DNA of 64,000 bases. It comes from Lachnospiraceae bacterium AC2012 (GTDB lineage Bacteria > Bacillota > Clostridia > Lachnospirales > Lachnospiraceae). Below are positions 18,426 to 25,040 of the stretch, in pieces. The stretch is from contig JNIN01000001.1 of NCBI GenBank assembly GCA_000702525.1, positions 1,302,001 to 1,366,000 of the forward strand, written 5' to 3'. The notes under the pieces were generated by a model. The model worked only from the letters and a program-made list of their open reading frames with translations, was not told the DNA's origin and ran no database searches. Positions within the stretch are counted from its first letter, which is position 1, and every line of letters begins with the position of its first letter. A program made the position numbers and the translations under genes.

Positions 18426-19320
18426 GGTTTCCTCCCTTCTTAGGCTTGAGGAAACGTGACAGCCCATGTTTTGTTTCTTCTTCGCTCTTCACTTCAAGTT
18501 CCGGCTGCTGAATATTCTGCAGCGCCTGTTCTAATTCGTCCGGTGTAACATTTCTACGAAGCTTGCCATTCTGCGCAATCGAAACATTACCCGTCTCTTC
18601 CGAAACTACAATCGTAAGTGCATCCGACACTTCGGAAATGCCGACGGCCGCTCTATGTCTGGTTCCCAGATCCTTGCTAAGTTCCATATTATCTGTCAAT
18701 GGGAGGTAACATGTCGCACTGACGATGCGGTCACCTCGCACGATAATAGCGCCATCATGAAGTGGTGTATTCTTCTCAAAAATATTAATCAGCAGCTGTC
18801 GGGTAAGAATGGAATCCAATGGAATACCCGTTCTTTCGTATTCCGTAAGTACCACTTCCTTCTCCACAACAATCAGCGCACCTGTCTTCACGGCGCCCAT
18901 CTCGAAGCTGGCTTTCACCATATCCGTCAGCGTACGATTCGTAAATCGCTCCGTGATGGTACGTCCAATCCCGATGGAAACGAAGCTGTGGATCAGATCT
19001 CTACGTCCCAACTGCTCCAATACAGATCGAAGTTCCGGCTGGAATACAACCACCAGCGCGATGATGCCCGCATTAAAAAGTCGTGAACCCAACCATACGA
19101 TCGTGTTCATGCCAAGCAGTGCTGCAATTCCGAAAAATACCAGAATAATCATGATTCCTCGAAACAGCATCCAGGCTCTTGTATTTTTAATCCAGACTAA
19201 TAGTTCATAAAAGAAGATAGCGATAATCAGAATTTCCACCACATCAATCCAACTGATGATTGGCATGGATATTCCAAAATAATCCTCTCCAAATGCACTA
19301 ATGTCATCTAGAAAATTCAT
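18415..19320 (-). CDS. cdaA: Diadenylate cyclase, membrane-bound CdaA type
   Basis: Makes the essential second messenger cyclic-di-AMP from two ATP. Three N-terminal membrane helices (about 22-95) precede the DAC domain, which has both diagnostic motifs: DGAIIVRGDRI (DGA) and GTRHRAAVGISE (RHR). The C-terminal tail is Lys and Glu rich. I use the ATG at 19318-19320, which overlaps the upstream stop as TGATG; a GTG one codon earlier is also possible. It is followed by cdaR in the standard order. Cyclic-di-AMP controls potassium uptake, osmolyte balance and cell-wall homeostasis in Firmicutes. Confidence 0.97.
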   Translation of the reverse strand: MNFLDDISAFGEDYFGISMPIISWIDVVEILIIAIFFYELLVWIKNTRAWMLFRGIMIILVFFGIAALLGMNTIVWLGSRLFNAGIIALVVVFQPELRSVLEQLGRRDLIHSFVSIGIGRTITERFTNRTLTDMVKASFEMGAVKTGALIVVEKEVVLTEYERTGIPLDSILTRQLLINIFEKNTPLHDGAIIVRGDRIVSATCYLPLTDNMELSKDLGTRHRAAVGISEVSDALTIVVSEETGNVSIAQNGKLRRNVTPDELEQALQNIQQPELEVKSEEETKHGLSRFLKPKKGGNHAK

Positions 19321-20267
19321 CACTCGTTGTTCCCCTTTCTAGACGGCTTATCCTCGGTAATCTTAACCACCTTCTTATCCTCTGCTGCCAGACGAATCTT
19401 TGGGACTGCCGTTACGTAATAATAGTATTCATCATCTTCAAACTGGACATGCTCTACTCTCGTATAATCCAGGTTTCTAAAGAAGAAAATCAGTAAAAAT
19501 CCAAATAACAATGTGATTGCTGATCCAATCAATAGTGCCGGCACCTTAGAAGGCACACTTGTCACCAAAAATCCCGCCAACATAATCACAACTTCTGCAA
19601 CCGAGCCAAAAAGCACAGCCGCAAGCCATGCATAACGCACCTTCTGATAGCGCACTAAGCTAATCACCAGAAATGTTACAATCAGCGATACCATATAGAA
19701 ATAAAACAAGCGATTTCCAAGTACCTGATGCAATAAAACATCCGCCGCAGAAGTATCATTTCCTTCTTCCAAAAAGCTACTTGCCGTATTTCGAATTTCC
19801 TGCAGATAGAAGGAAATCGTACCGCCACAGATAATGGAGCACACTTCCGCAACACCTCCGAGCAATCCACTCTCCATCGGAATAACAAACGGAATTCCGA
19901 TCTGTGAAAATACCGGAAGCAGTATCATGTTGTAATCCTCTTTGCTTTGATAGAAATAGCACAAGAAATATCCAAGCAAGAATAACAGAAGCAAAATCGC
20001 TGCAACATCCGTCGCAAGATTTGCAAGATGGATAACAAGATAGATTGCAAGCACCAATCCAACACCACTCGTTGGAATAAATGCCACACCAAACGCAATC
20101 AGAAATGCCACCCAGCCATGATTCAAAATGTTCAGATATCCAAAATAATGATTGATCACCATTAAACTGACAAACGATAATATACCGCGCCACAGTCTCT
20201 GCGCGAAAATTTCATGCTCCACAATCAACGTACGTATGCGGTCTCGAAACATAGTCATCTTATTCAT
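19320..20267 (-). CDS. Polytopic membrane protein upstream of cdaA, function unknown
   Basis: I do not recognise a named family. The 315 residues contain about eight hydrophobic helices in two blocks (about 25-145 and 185-270), split by an amphipathic stretch (about 145-180), and end in a charged cytoplasmic tail with two successive Val/Lys/Asp-rich segments. GAGGAAAAGATT precedes the ATG. Its stop overlaps the cdaA start by one base, and its own start overlaps the previous gene by 8 bp, so it is translated as part of the cyclic-di-AMP operon. A role in sensing or transport linked to cyclic-di-AMP is a guess from context only. Confidence 0.8.
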   Translation of the reverse strand: MNKMTMFRDRIRTLIVEHEIFAQRLWRGILSFVSLMVINHYFGYLNILNHGWVAFLIAFGVAFIPTSGVGLVLAIYLVIHLANLATDVAAILLLLFLLGYFLCYFYQSKEDYNMILLPVFSQIGIPFVIPMESGLLGGVAEVCSIICGGTISFYLQEIRNTASSFLEEGNDTSAADVLLHQVLGNRLFYFYMVSLIVTFLVISLVRYQKVRYAWLAAVLFGSVAEVVIMLAGFLVTSVPSKVPALLIGSAITLLFGFLLIFFFRNLDYTRVEHVQFEDDEYYYYVTAVPKIRLAAEDKKVVKITEDKPSRKGNNE

Positions 20268-20706
20268 AATCTTTTCCTCTAAAGTCTTCGTCCTTCACAC
20301 CAGGGGCCTTGGATTCCTCTTCTAACTCATAGATACTTTCCAATGTCTGCAGGTCTCGCTGCAGTTTCTTCAAATCCTTCGCCGCAACCTGATAATCTCT
20401 TCTCGCTCTTCTTTTCACTCCATGCAAGTAGTAATACAAGAAGATGATATATAATAACACTCCCACAAGGAGCAATAAAATCAACAAAAATGTATGCAAA
20501 TTTGTAAGCACTGTCGCAAACAACAAAATCAGCCCCGCTCCATACACAAGCGCATACAAAATGGTTGCACTGATAAACCCGCTCGACAGGCGCATACTCA
20601 CATAATCTTTTCTGTTATATTGTAAAGCCGGCTGCATTTTCCGGCCGTTTTCCTTCTCAAACATCGCCAGCTTTGTCATCTGGCGAACACGCTGCTCATT
20701 TAACAT
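20260..20706 (-). CDS. Small membrane protein, first gene of the cda operon
   Basis: A 148-residue protein of no family known to me. It has a charged N-terminus, two adjacent hydrophobic helices (about 45-67 and 69-93), and a C-terminal region rich in Lys, Arg, Leu and Glu (about 95-135) that looks like a coiled coil. GAGGATAGAAC lies before the ATG, and a TATAAT-like -10 is visible about 40 bp upstream at 20746-20751, without a clear -35. The 8-bp overlap with the next gene supports one transcript through cdaA. Confidence 0.78.
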   Translation of the reverse strand: MLNEQRVRQMTKLAMFEKENGRKMQPALQYNRKDYVSMRLSSGFISATILYALVYGAGLILLFATVLTNLHTFLLILLLLVGVLLYIIFLYYYLHGVKRRARRDYQVAAKDLKKLQRDLQTLESIYELEEESKAPGVKDEDFRGKDYE

Positions 20707-20831
20707 GTTCTATCCTCATTTAAGCATAGTTATACATTCTTTTAAATTATAACATAGTTAAGGATTTGTGCTACATATTTTCCCGTGGTTTTTTGTTGTG
20801 ATTTTTCTGTGTTTTTCGCGCTCTACACCAC

Positions 20832-20990
20832 TTATTCCTTTCGGCTTGGCAAGTTCCATCATGGAACGAGCATAGCTGTCAAGGGCAAGCCGCTTGCGGT
20901 GCTTCGCACCCTTGACAGCTTGCTCGCCCATGATAACTTCTGTAATCAAGCCGAAAGGAATAACTATAGCCAAGTTGGCTCTAATCTATC
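20832..20990. repeat. Palindromic element, copy 1
   Basis: Nested inverted repeats with no gene. A perfect 17-bp outer pair at 20832-20848 and 20947-20963 encloses an imperfect inner hairpin (20858-20934) whose core is AGCTGTCAAGGG paired with CCCTTGACAGCT. The tip has short CCGC/GCGG and GTGC/GCAC stems. A tail with AGCCA/TGGCT (about 20967-20980) is also present in copy 3. Related copies lie at 22030-22137 (inverted) and 39252-39409. The family resembles non-autonomous palindromic repeats; no transposase is nearby. Confidence 0.8.
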
Positions 20991-21034
20991 ACCGATAACT
21001 TGTTTTCTATGGTGTATGAAACGTAAATTTGTTT

Positions 21035-21532
21035 TCTCTACACCACCTAACGCCGTCTTCTTGGTATACAAATTTCGATTTCGAATTCTCTGCACCACAA
21101 ATCTCGCTCTTCCTGGTGCACAAATTTCACTTTCGAATTCTCTGCACCACGAAACTCGCTCTTCCTAGTGCACTAATTCCACTTTCGAATTCTCTGCACC
21201 ACTCGCCTGCTTATTCCTGGTGTACAATTCTTGTTTTTGCTCTCTCTGCACCATTCACCTGCTTATTCTTGGTGCACAATTCTTGTTTTCGCTCTCTCTA
21301 CACCACTCGCCCGCTTTTTCCTGGTGTACAATTCTTGGTTTTGCTTTCTCTGCACCACTCACCTGCTTATTCCTGGTGTACAATTCTTGTTTTTTCCTTC
21401 TCTACACCACTCGCCCGCTTTTCCCTGGTGCACAGTTCTTGTTTTTGCTTTCTCTACACCTCTCTACCGCTTATTCCTGGTGTACAATTCTTGTTTTCGT
21501 GCTCTCTACACCATTCACACAAATCATTTACT
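21035..21532. repeat. 52-bp inverted-arm tandem array, block 1
   Basis: Ten units whose left arms (TGCACC or TACACC) begin at 21039, 21091, 21143, 21195, 21247, 21299, 21351, 21403, 21455 and 21507: exactly 52 bp apart each time although the sequence between them varies. Most units contain TGCACCA (or TACACCA), a 16-nt loop and TGGTGCA or TGGTGTA. Perfect pairs of both kinds occur (21091 unit with C, 21299 unit with T) and several are joined by G-U pairs. No coding sense is apparent; open frames in all directions are a by-product of the period. Confidence 0.9.
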
Positions 21533-21547
21533 ATACTAGGAGCAAAT

Positions 21548-22020
21548 ACCTGCTCTAGCACAGTATCCACTCTCCAGAATTTTCTGTACTACAAACAAAT
21601 TCCACCTCTACACAGTATCCACTTCCCAAACTTTTCTGTACTACAAGCAAAATACCTCCTCTGTACAGTATCCAATCTACAAACTTTACTGTACTACAAG
21701 CAAATTTCTCCTCTGCACAGTTTCCACTCTACAAAATTTACTGTACTACAAGCAAAACCCTCCTCTGCACAGTTTCCACTCTACAAAATTTACTGTACTA
21801 CAAGCAAAATCCTCCTCTGCACAGTATCCACTCCCCAGAATTTACTGTACTACAAATAAAATCTCTATCAGCACAGTGCAAAGCACCTCAATTCCACTAC
21901 GCACCCAAGATAAAGCCCGACTTCCCAAATCTACTTCCCAAATTTCTCCTCTGCACAGTATCCACTCTCCAAACTTTACTGTACTACAAACAAAATCCAC
22001 CTCTGCGAAAGCACAGTCTT
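21548..22020. repeat. 52-bp inverted-arm tandem array, block 2
   Basis: Follows block 1 nearly in register. Left arms with ACAG begin at 21560, 21612, 21665, 21717, 21769, 21821 and 21873 (steps of 52, 53, 52, 52, 52, 52), then after a decayed stretch at 21955 and 22013. Each unit reads GCACAGTA, 16-nt loop, TACTGTAC, and a conserved TACAAGCAAAA tail. Geometry is the same as block 1 but both arms have changed together. Confidence 0.9.
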
Positions 22021-22029
22021 CCATTTCTG

Positions 22030-22137
22030 GGTTGATTACTCCACATCATGGAGCGAGCCAAGCTGTCAAGGGTGCGAAGCACCGCATGCGGTATACCCTT
22101 GACAGCTTGCTCGCCCATGATACCCTTCCGATCAACC
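22030..22137. repeat. Palindromic element, copy 2 (inverted, shorter)
   Basis: Inner hairpin at 22045-22121 with the same AGCTGTCAAGGG/CCCTTGACAGCT core as copies 1 and 3, but with the tip in the opposite orientation (GGTGCGAAGCACC comes first). The outer pair is only GGTTGAT/ATCAACC. A 13-bp direct repeat ATCAACCAGAGAT follows at 22131 and again near 22152. Confidence 0.75.
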
Positions 22138-22213
22138 AGAGATATCCTACTAATCAACCAGAGATGCCCATAACTTCGCATCCAATCATCAAAAAAACTT
22201 CGCGCGCAAGCAT

Positions 22214-22241
22214 CAAAAAAGGACCTCGCAAGCGAGGTCCT
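22214..22241 (-). terminator. Terminator after yvyF
   Basis: AGGACCTCG, a 4-nt loop and CGAGGTCCT form a perfect 9-bp stem, followed on the minus strand by TTTTTTG. It lies 11 bp past the yvyF stop. Confidence 0.9.
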
Positions 22242-22251
22242 CAAAAACAAC

Positions 22252-22662
22252 TCAATCTTTATTCATGAAACGCATATGGTTTCCATCTTTTTTCTTCGGT
22301 TTCTCCACCGGCTTCGGTTCGTCCTTCTTAAAGGCATTCGTCAAACCACTCGCCATCTTGCCCTTACAAGATTCGCAGAAACGTCCCGTCTGAATCCTCG
22401 TTCCACAGCTCTCACAAGTCATCTGGATTGGTGAGTCCGAAGTAAATTCCAAACGTTCCTCACGAACCCACTGCTGCAACTGCTGCTGAGGAACATCATT
22501 CTCTTCCGAAATCTCTTTCATACTAGCTCTTGGGTTCTCACGAATGTATTCCTTCACCTGTGCAAATTTTTTCTCCAACTCATCCTTACAAGCAGAGCAA
22601 ATTGGAGGTCCACTCAAATAATTAAATAACCTTCCACACTTTCTACATGTCTTTACATCCAT
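22252..22662 (-). CDS. yvyF: Flagellar operon protein YvyF-like
   Basis: A 136-residue protein of the YvyF (TIGR03826) type, found next to comFC and flagellar genes in Bacilli and Clostridia; molecular role poorly known. It has an N-terminal zinc ribbon (CRKCGRLF...CSACKDE), a helix-turn-helix-like middle (SMKEISEENDVPQQQLQQWV, residues about 47-66), a second CESCGTRI...CESCKGK ribbon and a Lys-rich tail. GAGGAATGAGTT precedes the ATG, which lies inside the 3' end of comFC (20-bp overlap). In B. subtilis the next genes are flgM and flgK; here a terminator and the repeat island follow. Confidence 0.85.
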   Translation of the reverse strand: MDVKTCRKCGRLFNYLSGPPICSACKDELEKKFAQVKEYIRENPRASMKEISEENDVPQQQLQQWVREERLEFTSDSPIQMTCESCGTRIQTGRFCESCKGKMASGLTNAFKKDEPKPVEKPKKKDGNHMRFMNKD

Positions 22663-23431
22663 AACTCATTCCTCGCTTTTTATCACTTCGACCGATACAC
22701 ATCACCAAGAAATACACATGTTTCACGCCAGCCTCCTGTAAGGCCTTGGAAACTTCGTCCATTGTTCCTCCTGTTGTAAATATATCGTCAATTAATAAAA
22801 TTTGATTTAATTTTACACTACTTTTCGCATTTTTAAAAGCATTTTTCAGATTATTCTTACGTTCTTGCTCCGTTAATTCTTTCATTGGTTTCGTATCCTC
22901 CACTCGACACACCAGATCTGTCCGCAAAGGAATCCTGAATTCCCTACTAATTTCCTGCGCCATCAGCTCTGCCTGGTTATATCCGCGGCGTCGCACTTTG
23001 TCCCGAAACATCGGCACCGGCACAACCGCTTCGAAATGATGCTTCTCGATCCAACCCGACAACCGCTCATCCTCCCGTATCGTCTTTATAAAGAATTTTC
23101 GCACCCCCGTCCTGTGAGATGTCTTGAAATGATACATCGCCTGCTTCATAGGCCCTGAGTACTCAAACAACGCCCGTCCCTGCACATAGTGAACATTTCC
23201 TTTTCTTCGTATACAATTCGAACAAAGCACGCCATTCTCTCCCTGTCGAAGCGGTGCACCGCAGAGATCACAAGTCCGCCCGCGAACCGGTGTAATCTGC
23301 GGATAACAAATCTCGCAAAATCCGTAACGCTGAAATTGACGGTAGGAAATCACTTCTTCGCAAGCACTACAGCGCGGCGGAAACAAAATCGACAATATAG
23401 CATCTATAAATTTTCTGAATTTTTTCCACAT
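22643..23431 (-). CDS. comFC: ComF-family phosphoribosyltransferase-like protein
   Basis: Needed for DNA uptake during transformation in naturally competent relatives; in others it is conserved without proven function. The 262 residues have an N-terminal four-Cys zinc finger region (CSACEEVI...CEICYP, then CDLCGAPL...CSNCIR) and a C-terminal phosphoribosyltransferase domain with the PRPP loop ILLIDDIFTTGGTMDEV at about 210-226 and VPVPMFRDKVRRRGYNQAE, the ComF signature. AGAAGG precedes the ATG. No comFA or other competence gene is visible here. Confidence 0.9.
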   Translation of the reverse strand: MWKKFRKFIDAILSILFPPRCSACEEVISYRQFQRYGFCEICYPQITPVRGRTCDLCGAPLRQGENGVLCSNCIRRKGNVHYVQGRALFEYSGPMKQAMYHFKTSHRTGVRKFFIKTIREDERLSGWIEKHHFEAVVPVPMFRDKVRRRGYNQAELMAQEISREFRIPLRTDLVCRVEDTKPMKELTEQERKNNLKNAFKNAKSSVKLNQILLIDDIFTTGGTMDEVSKALQEAGVKHVYFLVMCIGRSDKKRGMSYGCKDM

Positions 23432-23452
23432 TTCACCTTCTCCCTTCTTATC

Positions 23453-23540
23453 CAGATTTCATATTTCCCTCAACCATCAGATTTACATCTCCATAATCAG
23501 ATTTAACATCTGCATAAACAGATTTGACATTTCCACACAA
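23453..23540. repeat. Four phased direct repeats upstream of the lipoprotein gene
   Basis: CAGATTT begins at 23453, 23478, 23498 and 23519, with the longer shared word CAGATTTaaCATcTsCATAA in the last three. Steps are 25, 20 and 21 bp, about two helical turns. The last copy ends roughly 12 bp before the predicted -35 at 23552, the position expected of an activator array. The region is between divergent genes, so comFC could also be affected. Confidence 0.55.
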
Positions 23541-23551
23541 GGTGGTACAAT

Positions 23552-23580
23552 TTGACTTTACGTCATGTAATAGATAAAAT
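23552..23580 (+). promoter_or_regulatory. Promoter of the lipoprotein gene
   Basis: TTGACT at 23552-23557 and TAAAAT at 23575-23580 with a 17-bp spacer, about 38 bp before the ATG; each hexamer is one base off consensus. A GGAGG ribosome site lies 8 nt before the start. Confidence 0.6.
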
Positions 23581-23617
23581 TTAGCGAGAACAACTTATTT
23601 GTTCGGAGGTTTAAATT

Positions 23618-24928
23618 ATGAAATTTCATACAAATCGATTGCAACCAAAGAGGTTTGGTGCTCTCTTTCTCGCAGCTTCCATGCTGACTTTGAGCGCTTG
23701 CGGCTCAGATTCCATCAGCTACGAACCGCTGACAGAAGAGGACGACACCGTATATAACATCTGCATCGTTCAATCCGAAGACAATACGGAATTGAACCAG
23801 ATTCAGCAAGGTTTTCAGGATGCTCTTACCGATTTATTTGGTGAGAATCATGTAAATGTTACGGTTCAGGTCGCAAACAGTGAGACCAGCGTGGACGATA
23901 TCAACAGTACTTATACATCAGATGAAAACACGCAGCTGATTTTTGCAAATGGTTCTTCTGCTCTGACTTCAGCAGCATTCTACACAGAGGATATTCCTGT
24001 CGTTGGTGCAGGTGTCATTGATTTCCAGAGCGCCCTGCATACACCGGATAGCGAATGGGATGCAAAGACAGGAACAAATGTTACTGGTATCTCATCCCGT
24101 CCACCAATTGCAGCACAGCTTTCCCTTCTGATTGAAGCTACCAGTGATCTCCAGACAGTCGGCATTCTGTACTGTCCAGAAGATACGGATGCGATTTATC
24201 AGAACGAAATCTTAGAAGACTATTTAGATCAGGCAGGCATTGCCTGGAGAGAATATGAAATCCCTTCTACAGAAGCGGCTATCACAGAGCATGAAACAAG
24301 TATCGATACGGAGACAAGCGGCTCTACCATCAGCGGTGACAAAGTCGTTGCCAACTCGGCCAAGGAAGGTTCTGAAATCGATGTAGAATCCATCGGCGAG
24401 TCCAACGTGCTCTTCGGATTAAATTCTACAAACAGTGCACGTTCCGCTAAGATTTCAGCCAACTGGACACAGGATATCAACGATCCCGTTTCCTATGACC
24501 TTGGTTCTACTACAGAAGAGATTGTAAATTATGCTGCCAGTCAGTCATCTGCTTTCTTCATCTCAGCAAACAGCTATTTAGATGACCAGATTGATACGAT
24601 TGCATCCATTGCAAATGCAACGGGAACAACAACCGTATCTGCAGATACAACCATTGCTTCCAAAACATTGGTGTCCCTCTATGTCGATCCATATAACGAG
24701 GGTTACAGTGCTGGTAAATTAGCATATCGCATCCTTGTCAATGGCGATGATCCAGGTTCTATCAAAATCACCGGAACCAATGCGGATGATGCTACAAAAC
24801 TCTACCAGGATACGATTGCAGAACAATTTGGATTAACCTTCGGAAAATCATTCTCCGAAGTCGATGATTTCCTAAGTACTTACGTACCTGGAACAAACAC
24901 AGAACGTATTTCTTCCGAAGAAGAATAA
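23618..24928 (+). CDS. Lipoprotein, ABC-transporter substrate-binding (TrpX-like) family
   Basis: Predicted surface lipoprotein: signal peptide with lipobox LTLSACGSD (Cys at about residue 28). The body follows the ABC_sub_bind fold of periplasmic-type binding proteins: YNICIVQSEDNTELNQIQQG, the FANGSSALTSAAFY segment, VVGAGVIDFQSAL and, in the second lobe, LVSLYVDPYNEGYSAGKLA. Family members bind tryptophan-like or other small ligands. Unlike most, it is 436 residues, with an extra Thr/Ser/Glu-rich segment at about 225-275 replacing part of the hinge region, and no permease or ATPase gene is adjacent. It may be a sensor or an orphan binding protein. It is the only plus-strand gene in the first 43 kb. 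Confidence 0.82.
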   Translation: MKFHTNRLQPKRFGALFLAASMLTLSACGSDSISYEPLTEEDDTVYNICIVQSEDNTELNQIQQGFQDALTDLFGENHVNVTVQVANSETSVDDINSTYTSDENTQLIFANGSSALTSAAFYTEDIPVVGAGVIDFQSALHTPDSEWDAKTGTNVTGISSRPPIAAQLSLLIEATSDLQTVGILYCPEDTDAIYQNEILEDYLDQAGIAWREYEIPSTEAAITEHETSIDTETSGSTISGDKVVANSAKEGSEIDVESIGESNVLFGLNSTNSARSAKISANWTQDINDPVSYDLGSTTEEIVNYAASQSSAFFISANSYLDDQIDTIASIANATGTTTVSADTTIASKTLVSLYVDPYNEGYSAGKLAYRILVNGDDPGSIKITGTNADDATKLYQDTIAEQFGLTFGKSFSEVDDFLSTYVPGTNTERISSEEE

Positions 24929-24950
24929 GAAAAGAAATATAAGAAAAGAA

Positions 24951-25011
24951 ATGACCCTTGTACCTATGCTTCTAACATGCAAGAAGCAAAAGGTACAAGG
25001 GTCTTTTTCTA
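24951..25011 (+). terminator. Terminator after the lipoprotein gene
   Basis: GACCCTTGTACCT and AGGTACAAGGGTC form a 13-bp stem around a 24-nt loop, followed by TTTTTCT. It may also stop recD2 transcripts arriving from the right, since the complement offers an A/T-rich tract. Confidence 0.9.
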
Positions 25012-25040
25012 TTTCTTTTTCTATTTCTTTTTCTATTTAT
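25011..25040. repeat. 12-bp tandem repeats at the end of recD2
   Basis: The word TTTTTCTATTTC is repeated about three times between the lipoprotein terminator and the recD2 stop codon. Read on the minus strand it looks like a duplication of the last recD2 codons and stop. Compare the repeats after uvrB and after the 780-residue HD protein. Confidence 0.6.

Noticed and set aside
21029-21859. Long open frames of 100-276 codons across the 52-bp arrays
   Set aside because: They exist in all forward frames because the repeat contains few stop codons, have no ribosome sites, and translate to low-complexity Leu/Ser/Cys/His text.
21035-22020. CRISPR array
   Set aside because: Units are contiguous at 52 bp with no unique spacers between identical repeats, and no cas gene is present.
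20832-22250. Small proteins with AVKGAKHRKR-like sequence read from the palindromic elements
   Set aside because: The same peptide text arises from the hairpin core in each copy and orientation; there are no ribosome sites.
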